A stretch of 23,095 bases of DNA from a virus, in the IMG/VR virus record IMGVR_UViG_3300010150_000186, positions 1-23,095 of that record; one strand, given 5' to 3'. Below, in pieces: positions 15,657-21,567 of the stretch. Both the position numbers and the translations under genes were made by a program. The notes under the pieces are model-generated. The model searched no databases. It was not told the DNA's origin and saw only the letters and a list, made by a program, of their open reading frames with translations. How positions within the stretch are numbered: position 1 is the stretch's first letter; each line of letters begins with the position of its first letter.

Positions 15657-16247
15657 ATGAAACGTAAAGACAGCAATTACATTAACAATAAAGAATTTTC
15701 ACAGGCAGTCTTTACATATGTAGAAGAATGTAATGAATGTAAAAAGAAAGGTATTGAAGTTCCTGTTGTACCTAACTATGTTGCTCTTGGGTTTCAACAA
15801 ATTGCTGAAGGGTTATCACACAGACCTAACTTCATTTCCTATTCATATAGAGACGAAATGGTAATGGATGCTGTAGAGAATTGTCTAAAAGCAATTCGTA
15901 ACTATAATATTGAGGCTGCTACCCGCACAGGTAATCCTAATGCTTTTGCATATTTTACACAAATCTCCTACTATGCTTTCTTGCGTCGTATTGCCAAAGA
16001 AAAGAAACAGCAAGAAATTAAAGATATTTACTTTGAAAATTCCTTTGCGGCTGACTTGATTGAAGGATCATCTAATCAAGATGAAACCTCACGCCATATC
16101 ACTCATGCTGCTATTGAATCTGCAAAAATGAAGATGAATGAAAATAAAGAGTTGACAGATGACGAATATATTGCTATGCTAGAGGATAGTTTACCTAAAA
16201 AACGTATTCGCAAAACTAACGACTCTGATATAACGGAATTCCTATAA
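15657..16247 (+). CDS. 55: Late-transcription sigma factor (gp55)
   Basis: 196 residues (T4 gp55: 185). It has the family's N-terminal 'YINNKEFSQAVFTYVEE', the 'RPNFISYSYRDEMVMDAVENCLKAI' region-2-like helix and 'NAFAYFTQISYYAFLRRIAKEKKQ' (95-118), the promoter-contact part that reads TATAAATA. The C-terminus ends DSDITEFL, the acidic-hydrophobic tail expected to bind the gp45 sliding clamp. It replaces sigma70 on host RNA polymerase for late genes. The strong early promoter upstream and the four late octamers elsewhere in the window form a consistent early-to-late circuit. gp33, the coactivator, is not recognisable in this window. Confidence 0.94.
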   Translation: MKRKDSNYINNKEFSQAVFTYVEECNECKKKGIEVPVVPNYVALGFQQIAEGLSHRPNFISYSYRDEMVMDAVENCLKAIRNYNIEAATRTGNPNAFAYFTQISYYAFLRRIAKEKKQQEIKDIYFENSFAADLIEGSSNQDETSRHITHAAIESAKMKMNENKELTDDEYIAMLEDSLPKKRIRKTNDSDITEFL

Positions 16248-16248
16248 T

Positions 16249-17301
16249 ATGAAAATTGCTCTACTGAACGATACCCATTGCGGCATTCGTAACTCTGGTG
16301 ATATCTTTCTTGATAATGCTGCTAAATTTTATGATGAAGTGTTCTTTCCTTATGTGAAAGAGCATAATATCAAGCAGATTGTTCATTTAGGAGACTACTA
16401 TGACAACCGTAAAGCAATCAATATCAAAGCTTTACACCACAATAGAAAGCACTTTCTTGAGCCTATGCGAGAATTGGGAATTAGAATGGATATTATTCCC
16501 GGTAATCATGATACTTATTATAAAGATACCAATAATCCAAACTCTCTCAAGGAGCTACTCGGGTTCTTTATCAATGAAGTTGCAATCATTGAAAAAGCCA
16601 AAGTATTGACATATGATAACCTCAAGTTTGCCTTGGTGCCTTGGATAAATAAAAGTAACTATGAAGAAACTATGGATTTTGTCCGTAACTGTAAGGCGGA
16701 TATTTTAGGTGGTCACCTTGAACTAAGTGGGTTTGATATGATGCGTGGCCTTAAAAATGAACACGGGATGGACCCTTCCCCATTTAAAAGGTTTGATATG
16801 GTTTTTTCTGGTCACTACCATACAAAATCTAATATTGATAATATTCATTATCTTGGCACTCAACTAGAATTCTTCTGGTCTGATGCTGGTGATAAGAAGC
16901 ATTTTCATGTTTTAGATACAGAAACCCGTGAGCTATCAGCAATTCACAACCCACATACTCTCTTCAAAAAAATTGTTTACAATGATGAAAAATACGAGTA
17001 TAATAGTGTTCAGAATTTGAAAGATAAGTTTGTAAAAGTAGTTGTGGTAAAGAAAACTAATCCTAAGATGTTTGAAGACTTTATTGATATGATTCAAGAG
17101 CAAGACATTCATGAACTGAAGATTGCTGAGAACTTTGATGATGTTTTGTCTGATGTTGATGATGCTAAGATTTCTTTAGAAGACACCACAACACTGCTAG
17201 ATAGTTATGTAGATGCTATTAGAACTGATCTAAGTAAAGATAGATTGAAAACTGATATGCGAAATCTCTACAATCAAGCGCAGACATTGGAATTAGTATG
17301 A
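16249..17301 (+). CDS. 47: Recombination endonuclease subunit gp47 (SbcD/Mre11-like)
   Basis: 350 residues (T4 gp47: 339). Calcineurin-like phosphoesterase motifs: D-x-H at NDTH (7-10), GDYYD (48-52), GNHD (85-88), GGHLE (154-158) and SGHYH (187-191), all with metal-binding residues intact. With gp46 it forms the Mre11-Rad50-type exonuclease that resects DNA ends for recombination-dependent replication, and it degrades host DNA. It begins one base after gp55. A four-base overlap (ATGA) couples it to the next small gene. Here gp46 is separated from gp47 by about 4 kb of other genes. Confidence 0.96.
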   Translation: MKIALLNDTHCGIRNSGDIFLDNAAKFYDEVFFPYVKEHNIKQIVHLGDYYDNRKAINIKALHHNRKHFLEPMRELGIRMDIIPGNHDTYYKDTNNPNSLKELLGFFINEVAIIEKAKVLTYDNLKFALVPWINKSNYEETMDFVRNCKADILGGHLELSGFDMMRGLKNEHGMDPSPFKRFDMVFSGHYHTKSNIDNIHYLGTQLEFFWSDAGDKKHFHVLDTETRELSAIHNPHTLFKKIVYNDEKYEYNSVQNLKDKFVKVVVVKKTNPKMFEDFIDMIQEQDIHELKIAENFDDVLSDVDDAKISLEDTTTLLDSYVDAIRTDLSKDRLKTDMRNLYNQAQTLELV

Positions 17302-17528
17302 AGAGATATTCTCTTAAAGGATTTATTGAGGTAGTTGAAAGAGCAGACATTATCTATGGTCAGGTAACACTTAATGCAGCAGATAGAGTTACTGCTCGTA
17401 TTAAAAAGAAAACTCTTTTAGCAAGTCTCAAAGCAATTAGGAAACCTTCTCTTTATCAGGAAGAAATTGGATACTATGGTGATTTTCAATTTGATCATAA
17501 AGGCCGCAAGATACTAAAGGTACTATGA
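17298..17528 (+). CDS. Unknown small protein between gp47 and oxygenase
   Basis: 76 residues, basic, no membrane segment. It starts MKRYSLKGFIEVVERADIIYGQVT and ends GDFQFDHKGRKILKVL; the middle has an Arg/Lys-rich helix (RVTARIKKKTLLASLKAIRK). The overlap with gp47 by four bases and with the next gene by four bases indicates coupled translation. I do not recognise a family; its place in the recombination operon makes a nucleic-acid-related role possible but unproven. Confidence 0.75.
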   Translation: MKRYSLKGFIEVVERADIIYGQVTLNAADRVTARIKKKTLLASLKAIRKPSLYQEEIGYYGDFQFDHKGRKILKVL

Positions 17529-18112
17529 TGGAAATAAAAAATTTTTTAGATAATGATATTTTTTCAGAATTTTTTAAAATTGCATATATAATCGATTCAT
17601 CTTCAACTCTTCCGTGTTTAAAAAACAACTGGTATTACACTAGTGATGGTAAACGTGGAAATATCACAAGATTTTACACAGTAACTAAAGAAAGTGATAA
17701 TGTTCTAGAGCAAGAGTTTCACCCTGAATTTGAAAAAGATATTCAAGAACAAATATATTTTTGTTTAAAAAAGGTTTTAGAAAATTATTCTGACAAGATA
17801 GAACAAGCTGGAAAATCTATGGTTGGTAAAAATTTTGATATAGGGGAAACTAAAATTGAATTCCAATACACAGATACTCTTAAATCTCACCGTCCACATA
17901 AACATGATGAAGATTTAAATGGCACGATTTATGTCTATCCAAAAGAGGCAAAAGGTACAATATTTTTTGAAATGGACCATGAACATATTATCCCTTGGGA
18001 AATGAATAAATGTTGTTTTCATACAAAAAACATTTTACACACTTTCGAAAATGATTCGGAATATAATAAAAGATTTACTATAAACTTTTTTGTGAATAAA
18101 AAGGTGCTATAA
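17525..18112 (+). CDS. Probable 2-oxoglutarate/Fe(II)-dependent oxygenase
   Basis: 195 residues. The C-terminal half has the layout of a double-stranded beta-helix oxygenase: a metal motif around HRPHKHDED (122-130), the strand GTIYVYP, the turn KGTIFFE, the 'NKCCFHTKNILHTF' strand with the distal His172, and Arg183 in KRFTINFF, placed to bind the 2-oxoglutarate carboxylate. The canonical H-x-D is not exact: His127-x-Glu129 or a shifted His/Asp pair would be needed. Such enzymes hydroxylate proteins or small molecules and are frequent in marine T4-like phages; the substrate here is unknown. Two adjacent ATGs (17525, 17528) are possible starts. It is slightly more AT-rich than its neighbours. 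Confidence 0.62.
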   Translation: MMEIKNFLDNDIFSEFFKIAYIIDSSSTLPCLKNNWYYTSDGKRGNITRFYTVTKESDNVLEQEFHPEFEKDIQEQIYFCLKKVLENYSDKIEQAGKSMVGKNFDIGETKIEFQYTDTLKSHRPHKHDEDLNGTIYVYPKEAKGTIFFEMDHEHIIPWEMNKCCFHTKNILHTFENDSEYNKRFTINFFVNKKVL

Positions 18113-18372
18113 TGACAGAAGATATTTTTGACTTTGGTTTTACCGCAGTTTCAGAAGAAGAATTAGAAGTTGTTCAAAAGACTGCTGCAAGCGCAGAAGA
18201 AGCTGCTGCTACAGCAACGTCTTATGAAGACAAACTAAACAAACTCTACAATGCCATCCTCCCACTTCTCTCTAACCTCAAACTTAACCCTGAAAAGGAT
18301 TATATCTATTGGCCTAATCGCACAGCAAAAGTTGAACAATTTGAAGATATGATTGCTAATATTATCAAATAA
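18112..18372 (+). CDS. Conserved small protein of T4-like marine phages
   Basis: 86 residues. It has an acidic N-terminus with a short hydrophobic motif (EDIFDFGFTAV), an Ala/Glu-rich helix (residues ~20-40), and a compact C-terminal part 'LYNAILPLLSNLKLNPEKDY' followed by IYWPNRTAKVEQF. The NPEKDYIYWPNR segment is one I recall as strongly conserved among marine T4-like phages near gp46/gp47. Function not known. The N-terminal D-I-F-D-F-G-F would suit binding to a hydrophobic pocket such as that of the sliding clamp (speculation). It overlaps the oxygenase stop by one base (TAATG); AAGGTG is the SD. Confidence 0.75.
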   Translation: MTEDIFDFGFTAVSEEELEVVQKTAASAEEAAATATSYEDKLNKLYNAILPLLSNLKLNPEKDYIYWPNRTAKVEQFEDMIANIIK

Positions 18373-18378
18373 AACTAT

Positions 18379-18452
18379 GCGGGTATAGTATAATGGTATT
18401 ATAGAAGCCTTCCAAGCTTATGATAGGAGTTCGATTCTCCTTACCCGCTCCA
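18379..18452 (+). tRNA. tRNA-Gly (anticodon UCC)
   Basis: A 74-base cloverleaf. The seven-base acceptor arm GCGGGTA (18379-18385) pairs with TACCCGC (18442-18448), followed by T and an encoded CCA. The D-arm contains AATGG, the anticodon loop is CTTCCAA in a GAAGC/GCTTA-type stem, and the T-arm has GTTCGATTC. It closely resembles bacterial tRNA-Gly(UCC). It would read GGA/GGG. No introns or gaps. Confidence 0.95.
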
Positions 18453-18469
18453 CTCTAACCCCTTCACCT

Positions 18470-18487
18470 GTAGGTATAATAACCTAC
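18470..18487. promoter_or_regulatory. Hairpin GTAGGT-N6-ACCTAC before the PiT gene
   Basis: GTAGGT (18470-18475) and ACCTAC (18482-18487) form a perfect six-base stem around ATAATA. The left arm and loop also contain TATAAT (18475-18480), but no good -35 lies upstream. It sits 18 bases after the tRNA and 17 bases before the PiT start, so it could be an operator on a -10 element, a processing site downstream of the tRNA, or a 5' mRNA stem. Confidence 0.45.
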
Positions 18488-18504
18488 TAAAAAGGAAAAA
18501 TAAT

Positions 18505-19455
18505 ATGGACTATATTTCAATCTGGATGGTCGTAGGTTTTCTACTTGCATCCTACTCAGTAATCGCCAACGATTCTGTTCAGACGCTAGGAACATGGATC
18601 GCTTCAAATCAAAAAACAAACCGATTAATTATGTGGGGTGCAGCGTCAGCAGTCCTACTCTTTACTATCTGGTTCGGCTGGTACAGCAATGGGGGGGATA
18701 TCTCCTACGGTCGACTCAACAAAATTCCTTTTCAGGAAATTCAATGGTATCATGCACTCGCTCCGGCAGTACTTCTTGTACTGACTAGGTTCGGTGTTCC
18801 TGTATCTACTTCATTCCTTGTACTGTCTGCATTTGCTTCAACGTTCATCTTGGAGAAAATGCTGGTTAAGTCTATTATGGGATATGCCATTGCTGCTGTA
18901 TCCGCATACGGTATCTGGTTTATCATTAGTAAACTGTTAGACGAATCAGAACCTGTAAAAGATAATCATCGAAAATATTGGGTGGTTGCTCAGTGGGTAA
19001 CTACAGGATTCCTCTGGTATACATGGCTCAGTCATGATATGGCAAATATTGCTGTGTTCCTACCACGGGTAGTCCCTATTGAAATGATGTTCGCAATCTC
19101 TATCATCTTTGTAGCTGGTCTATATTGGATGTTTAGAGAGAACGGCGGACGAATTCAGAACGTTGTTATTAGTAAGCATAATACACGTTATGTTCGTTCC
19201 GCTACTATTATTGATTTGTTTTACTTCCTGATCCTCTGGATTTTCAAAGAAGTAAACGATATTCCAATGTCCACAACTTGGGTGTTCATTGGTCTCCTAA
19301 CAGGACGTGAGTTGGCTATTGCTACATTCACTCAGAAGCGTAAGTTCAAGACAGTCTTCCCGCTTGTCGGTAAAGACTTCTTTAAGATGATGATTGGACT
19401 CGCCGCCTCTGTTGTGATTGTGGTTCTTATCCACTCATTCTTGCAACCTCAATAG
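18505..19455 (+). CDS. PiT-family inorganic phosphate permease
   Basis: 316 residues with about 8-10 hydrophobic helices. The internal duplication of the PiT family is visible. Repeat 1 has IANDSVQTLGTWIASN (20-35) and GVPVSTSF (97-104); repeat 2 has SHDMANIAVFLPR (176-188) and DIPMSTTW (252-259). These match the two G-x-N-D-x-x-N signatures and the two P-(V/M)-S-T-(S/T) turns that build the phosphate/cation site. Each signature has one Asn replaced: the second in repeat 1 (Gln26) and the first in repeat 2 (His177), so it belongs to a divergent subfamily. It should insert in the host inner membrane and import phosphate (or metal phosphate) driven by an ion gradient. SD AAGGAA precedes ATG; a terminator follows. 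Confidence 0.85.
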   Translation: MDYISIWMVVGFLLASYSVIANDSVQTLGTWIASNQKTNRLIMWGAASAVLLFTIWFGWYSNGGDISYGRLNKIPFQEIQWYHALAPAVLLVLTRFGVPVSTSFLVLSAFASTFILEKMLVKSIMGYAIAAVSAYGIWFIISKLLDESEPVKDNHRKYWVVAQWVTTGFLWYTWLSHDMANIAVFLPRVVPIEMMFAISIIFVAGLYWMFRENGGRIQNVVISKHNTRYVRSATIIDLFYFLILWIFKEVNDIPMSTTWVFIGLLTGRELAIATFTQKRKFKTVFPLVGKDFFKMMIGLAASVVIVVLIHSFLQPQ

Positions 19456-19466
19456 AGGTACATCTG

Positions 19467-19500
19467 AAGGGGGAGTGTAAAAATTCCCTCTTTTTATTTT
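19467..19500 (+). terminator. Hairpin terminator after the PiT gene
   Basis: AAGGGGGA (19467-19474) pairs with TCCCTCTT (19485-19492) with one G-U pair around a ten-base loop, followed by a T-rich tail (TTTATTTT). It separates the permease from the binding-protein gene. Confidence 0.7.
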
Positions 19501-19529
19501 AAATATACTAAACAAGGAAACTGCAAACC

Positions 19530-20633
19530 ATGCTAAAGAAAATCTTTGCATCCCTCACCCTCTCTATTGCAACTGCAACTGCTGCATTTGCTGAAACCAA
19601 AGTAGGGTTCATCTATGTAGGTCCGATTGGAGACCTTGGATGGACTTACCGACATGATGTTGGTCGTCTTGCTGTAGAAGAAGCCTATGGTGCAGACGTG
19701 TCTACTACCTATCTGGAAATGGTCCCAGAAGGACCAGAAGCAGTTGAAGCCATTACACAACTGGCAGAAACTGGACACGATATTATTTTCACTACCTCTT
19801 TTGGTTACATGGACGCAACGAATGAAGTTGCTGCTAACTACCCAGACGTGGCTTTCGAGCATGCTACTGGTTATGTCCGTGATACTGATAACATGGCAAC
19901 CTTCTCCGCACGATTCTATGAAGGTCGTGTAGTTCAAGGTTTCATTGCTGCTAATATGACTGAATCTAATAAGATTGGTTATATTGCATCTTTCCCTATT
20001 CCAGAAGTAGTGCGTGGTATTAACGCATTTATGCTGGAAGCACAGAAGCACAATCCAGATATTGAAGTAGAAATTATTTGGCTCTACACTTGGTTTGACC
20101 CTGCAAAAGAAGCAGCAGCCGCACAAGCATTGATTGATGAAGGTGCAGATATTATCGTACAGCATACTGACTCACCTGCACCTGTGCAGATTGCAGAAAA
20201 GAATGGCGTCTATGCATTTGGTCAGGCTTCGAATATGTCTCGGTTTGGTCCTAATGCGCACCTCGTTTCTATTGTAGATGATTGGGATACTTACTATGTT
20301 GATCGTGTAGGTGAAGTAATGAACGGCACTTGGACTGGTGGTGATACTTGGTGGGGTTTCACTAAAGACGGTAAAGGTGGTGAAGTCGGCATGGTTGCAC
20401 TTGAAAGTTACAACACAGCCGCAATGGGTGCAGGTCTTGTGCAGCAAGCACAGGTACTTGAAGCATCATTGGCAAATGGTGATCGACATGCATTCCCATG
20501 TGAAGGTCTGTTGAAGCAAGATGGTTCTGTTCCTGATGAGTGTGCTGCTGGTGCAGAACATTTGGATGACTGGCCAACTCTGCTGTCTATGGATTGGTAT
20601 GTAGAAGGTATTGAAGCATCACTGCCGAACTAA
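19530..20633 (+). CDS. Periplasmic BMP-family substrate-binding protein (PnrA/BmpA-like)
   Basis: 367 residues. A Sec signal peptide is clear: Lys3-Lys4, a hydrophobic core to about 19, and A-F-A|E cleavage after Ala21. There is no lipobox Cys, so it would be soluble in the periplasm. The mature protein follows the BMP fold: KVGFIYVGPIGDLGWTYRHD (25-44), 'HDIIFTTSFGYMD', 'FSARFYEGRVVQGFIAANMT', 'GYIASFPIPEVVRGINAF' and 'GADIIVQHTDSPAP'. Relatives feed ABC importers for purine nucleosides or bases. No ABC permease or ATPase gene is in the window, so it would have to work with the host importer. SD AAGGAA precedes the start. The gene looks recently acquired and intact. Confidence 0.9.
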   Translation: MLKKIFASLTLSIATATAAFAETKVGFIYVGPIGDLGWTYRHDVGRLAVEEAYGADVSTTYLEMVPEGPEAVEAITQLAETGHDIIFTTSFGYMDATNEVAANYPDVAFEHATGYVRDTDNMATFSARFYEGRVVQGFIAANMTESNKIGYIASFPIPEVVRGINAFMLEAQKHNPDIEVEIIWLYTWFDPAKEAAAAQALIDEGADIIVQHTDSPAPVQIAEKNGVYAFGQASNMSRFGPNAHLVSIVDDWDTYYVDRVGEVMNGTWTGGDTWWGFTKDGKGGEVGMVALESYNTAAMGAGLVQQAQVLEASLANGDRHAFPCEGLLKQDGSVPDECAAGAEHLDDWPTLLSMDWYVEGIEASLPN

Positions 20634-20638
20634 CCAAT

Positions 20639-20815
20639 TTGTATGTTGTCATCCATTATGATGACAAAGACTGGTGGGCGCCTCCTACAACGGTGTCCAC
20701 CAGACTGCCTTACTATGAGGCAATGGATGAATATGATAGACTACAAAAGAATAGTGACCCAAATGACACATATCAGGTATTCATGGTAGATTGTAAAATA
20801 ATTGGAAAAAAGTAG
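20639..20815 (+). CDS. Unknown 58-residue protein with TTG start
   Basis: Frame 2 reads a plausible small protein: LYVVIHYDDKDWWAPPTTV, RLPYYEAMDEYDRLQKN, DTYQVFMVDCKIIGKK. There is a beta strand, a helix with A-M-D-E-Y-D and a final strand. No SD is seen; TTG at 20639 is the only standard start near the 5' end and lies five bases after the stop of the binding-protein gene, so coupling is possible. Alternatively its true start was lost when the transporter genes were inserted. Two inverted repeats (20646-20667, 20671-20703) lie within its first third. The general look, a short Y-x-V-x-x-Y-[DN] protein, recurs in T4-like phages, but I do not recognise a family. Confidence 0.5.
   Translation: MYVVIHYDDKDWWAPPTTVSTRLPYYEAMDEYDRLQKNSDPNDTYQVFMVDCKIIGKK
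20646..20703. repeat. Two consecutive inverted repeats after the BMP gene
   Basis: TTGTCATC (20646-20653) and GATGACAA (20660-20667) form a perfect eight-base stem with a six-base loop. CTGGTGG (20671-20677) and CCACCAG (20697-20703) form a second seven-base stem with a 19-base loop. No U-tract follows either. Confidence 0.6.
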
Positions 20816-20847
20816 TTGACATACCTTTCAGACTATGCAACTATAAA
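20816..20847 (+). promoter_or_regulatory. Probable sigma70-type promoter before a small gene
   Basis: A perfect TTGACA (20816-20821), directly after the stop of the preceding frame, is followed by TATAAA (20842-20847). The 20-base spacer is longer than the usual 16-18, so strength is uncertain; an activator or another -10 could be involved. Confidence 0.5.
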
Positions 20848-20877
20848 GCATAACCTCTTCACTGAAAGGAAAACAAA

Positions 20878-21057
20878 ATGACCAACATTCGTTATCCACA
20901 CTACCTTGTTGAAGTCTTCAACAAAGCAGGTGAAGTGATTCATACAGAATATGAATACTCAGGTCATGCAGCATCAGATGAAGCGATGTATTACCGAAAC
21001 AAGTATTGGGATAAGGTTGAGATTATCGTCTCCTACATTGCGAAAGAAGAGAAGTGA
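20878..21057 (+). CDS. Unknown 59-residue protein
   Basis: A short frame with a clear SD (AAAGGAAA, ~9 bases before ATG), its own promoter candidate at 20816 and its own terminator at 21069. It reads MTNIRYPHYLVEVFNKAGEV, then IHTEYEYSGHAASDEAMYY and RNKYWDKVEIIVSYIAKEEK: an open alpha/beta pattern of strand, helix, strand. The monocistronic layout argues strongly that it is expressed. I do not recognise the family. Small early proteins of this type in T4-like phages often act on host enzymes, but nothing here shows a target. Confidence 0.75.
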   Translation: MTNIRYPHYLVEVFNKAGEVIHTEYEYSGHAASDEAMYYRNKYWDKVEIIVSYIAKEEK

Positions 21058-21068
21058 CATAAATGCAA

Positions 21069-21107
21069 CACCCCCTAGAGAAATGCCTTTAGGGGGTTGT
21101 TTTTTTC
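21069..21107 (+). terminator. Intrinsic terminator after the 59-residue gene
   Basis: CCCCCTA (21071-21077) pairs perfectly with TAGGGGG (21090-21096) around a 12-base loop, followed by TTG and a run of seven T (21100-21106). Confidence 0.9.
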
Positions 21108-21117
21108 TCAATAATGA

Positions 21118-21134
21118 TTACATTAATAATGTAA
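21118..21134. promoter_or_regulatory. 17-bp palindrome before the 113-residue gene
   Basis: TTACATTA-A-TAATGTAA is a perfect inverted repeat with a one-base centre. It lies between the terminator at 21069 and the SD of the next gene (AAGGA, 21142-21146). Symmetry and position suggest a protein-binding operator. Confidence 0.5.
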
Positions 21135-21154
21135 GAGAAAAAAGGAATGAACTT

Positions 21155-21496
21155 ATGAAAATGACCGAGAATGTATTCAACCAACTGTCGCAAGACTTTC
21201 ACACTATTCTTACTGAATACTTCCGTTGTTCCATATCAGACGATCCTAAAGAAGCAATGCTAGATGCTTGGGTAGTTTTCAAGGAAGTATGGCAACAGCG
21301 TGGTTATGATGATACACATCCACGGTGGAATCATGGTATTCGGGTGCTGTCACCTGATTGGTCAGACAAGTGGAATATAGATGGTAGTCAAACGGGATAC
21401 CTTGCTTGGGTCTATGACAATGAAGGTGACCCAATCCATGACGATCATATTCAGACTGCACTAAAGAAAATCGTTTCGAAATATCATAAGGCATAA
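21155..21496 (+). CDS. Unknown 113-residue protein
   Basis: The start ATG at 21155 has AAGGA eight bases upstream and gives MKMTENVFNQLSQDFHTILTE. The same frame is open further upstream to 20951, but that extension runs across the terminator and out-of-frame through the preceding gene, so it is rejected. The protein has an N-terminal helical part (to ~45) and a Trp/Asp-rich second half: DTHPRWNHGIRVLSPDWSDKWN, then GYLAWVYDNEGDPIHDDHIQTALKK. No catalytic motif or membrane segment is recognised. The gene sits alone between a terminator and the gp46 promoter. Confidence 0.75.
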   Translation: MKMTENVFNQLSQDFHTILTEYFRCSISDDPKEAMLDAWVVFKEVWQQRGYDDTHPRWNHGIRVLSPDWSDKWNIDGSQTGYLAWVYDNEGDPIHDDHIQTALKKIVSKYHKA

Positions 21497-21504
21497 AAAA
21501 ATGA

Positions 21505-21533
21505 TTGACTTCCTAATCAACTTGATATATAAT
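21505..21533 (+). promoter_or_regulatory. Sigma70-type promoter before gp46
   Basis: TTGACT (21505-21510), a 17-base spacer and a perfect TATAAT (21528-21533). Start of transcription would be near 21540, giving a leader of about 10-30 bases before gp46. Confidence 0.85.
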
Positions 21534-21567
21534 ACTCTTCATTATGTTTGAGTGATTAGGAGAAGTC
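21507..21567. repeat. Long inverted repeat spanning the gp46 promoter and SD
   Basis: GACTTCCTAATCA (21507-21519) is matched by TGATTAGGAGAAGTC (21553-21567): 13 base pairs with a two-base bulge (AG/TC). The left arm lies in the promoter spacer; the right arm contains the gp46 SD (TAGGAG, 21557-21562). Confidence 0.8.

Noticed and set aside
20951-21154. N-terminal extension of the 113-residue gene
   Set aside because: It would read out of frame through the 59-residue gene and across a strong terminator; the ATG at 21155 has a well-placed SD.
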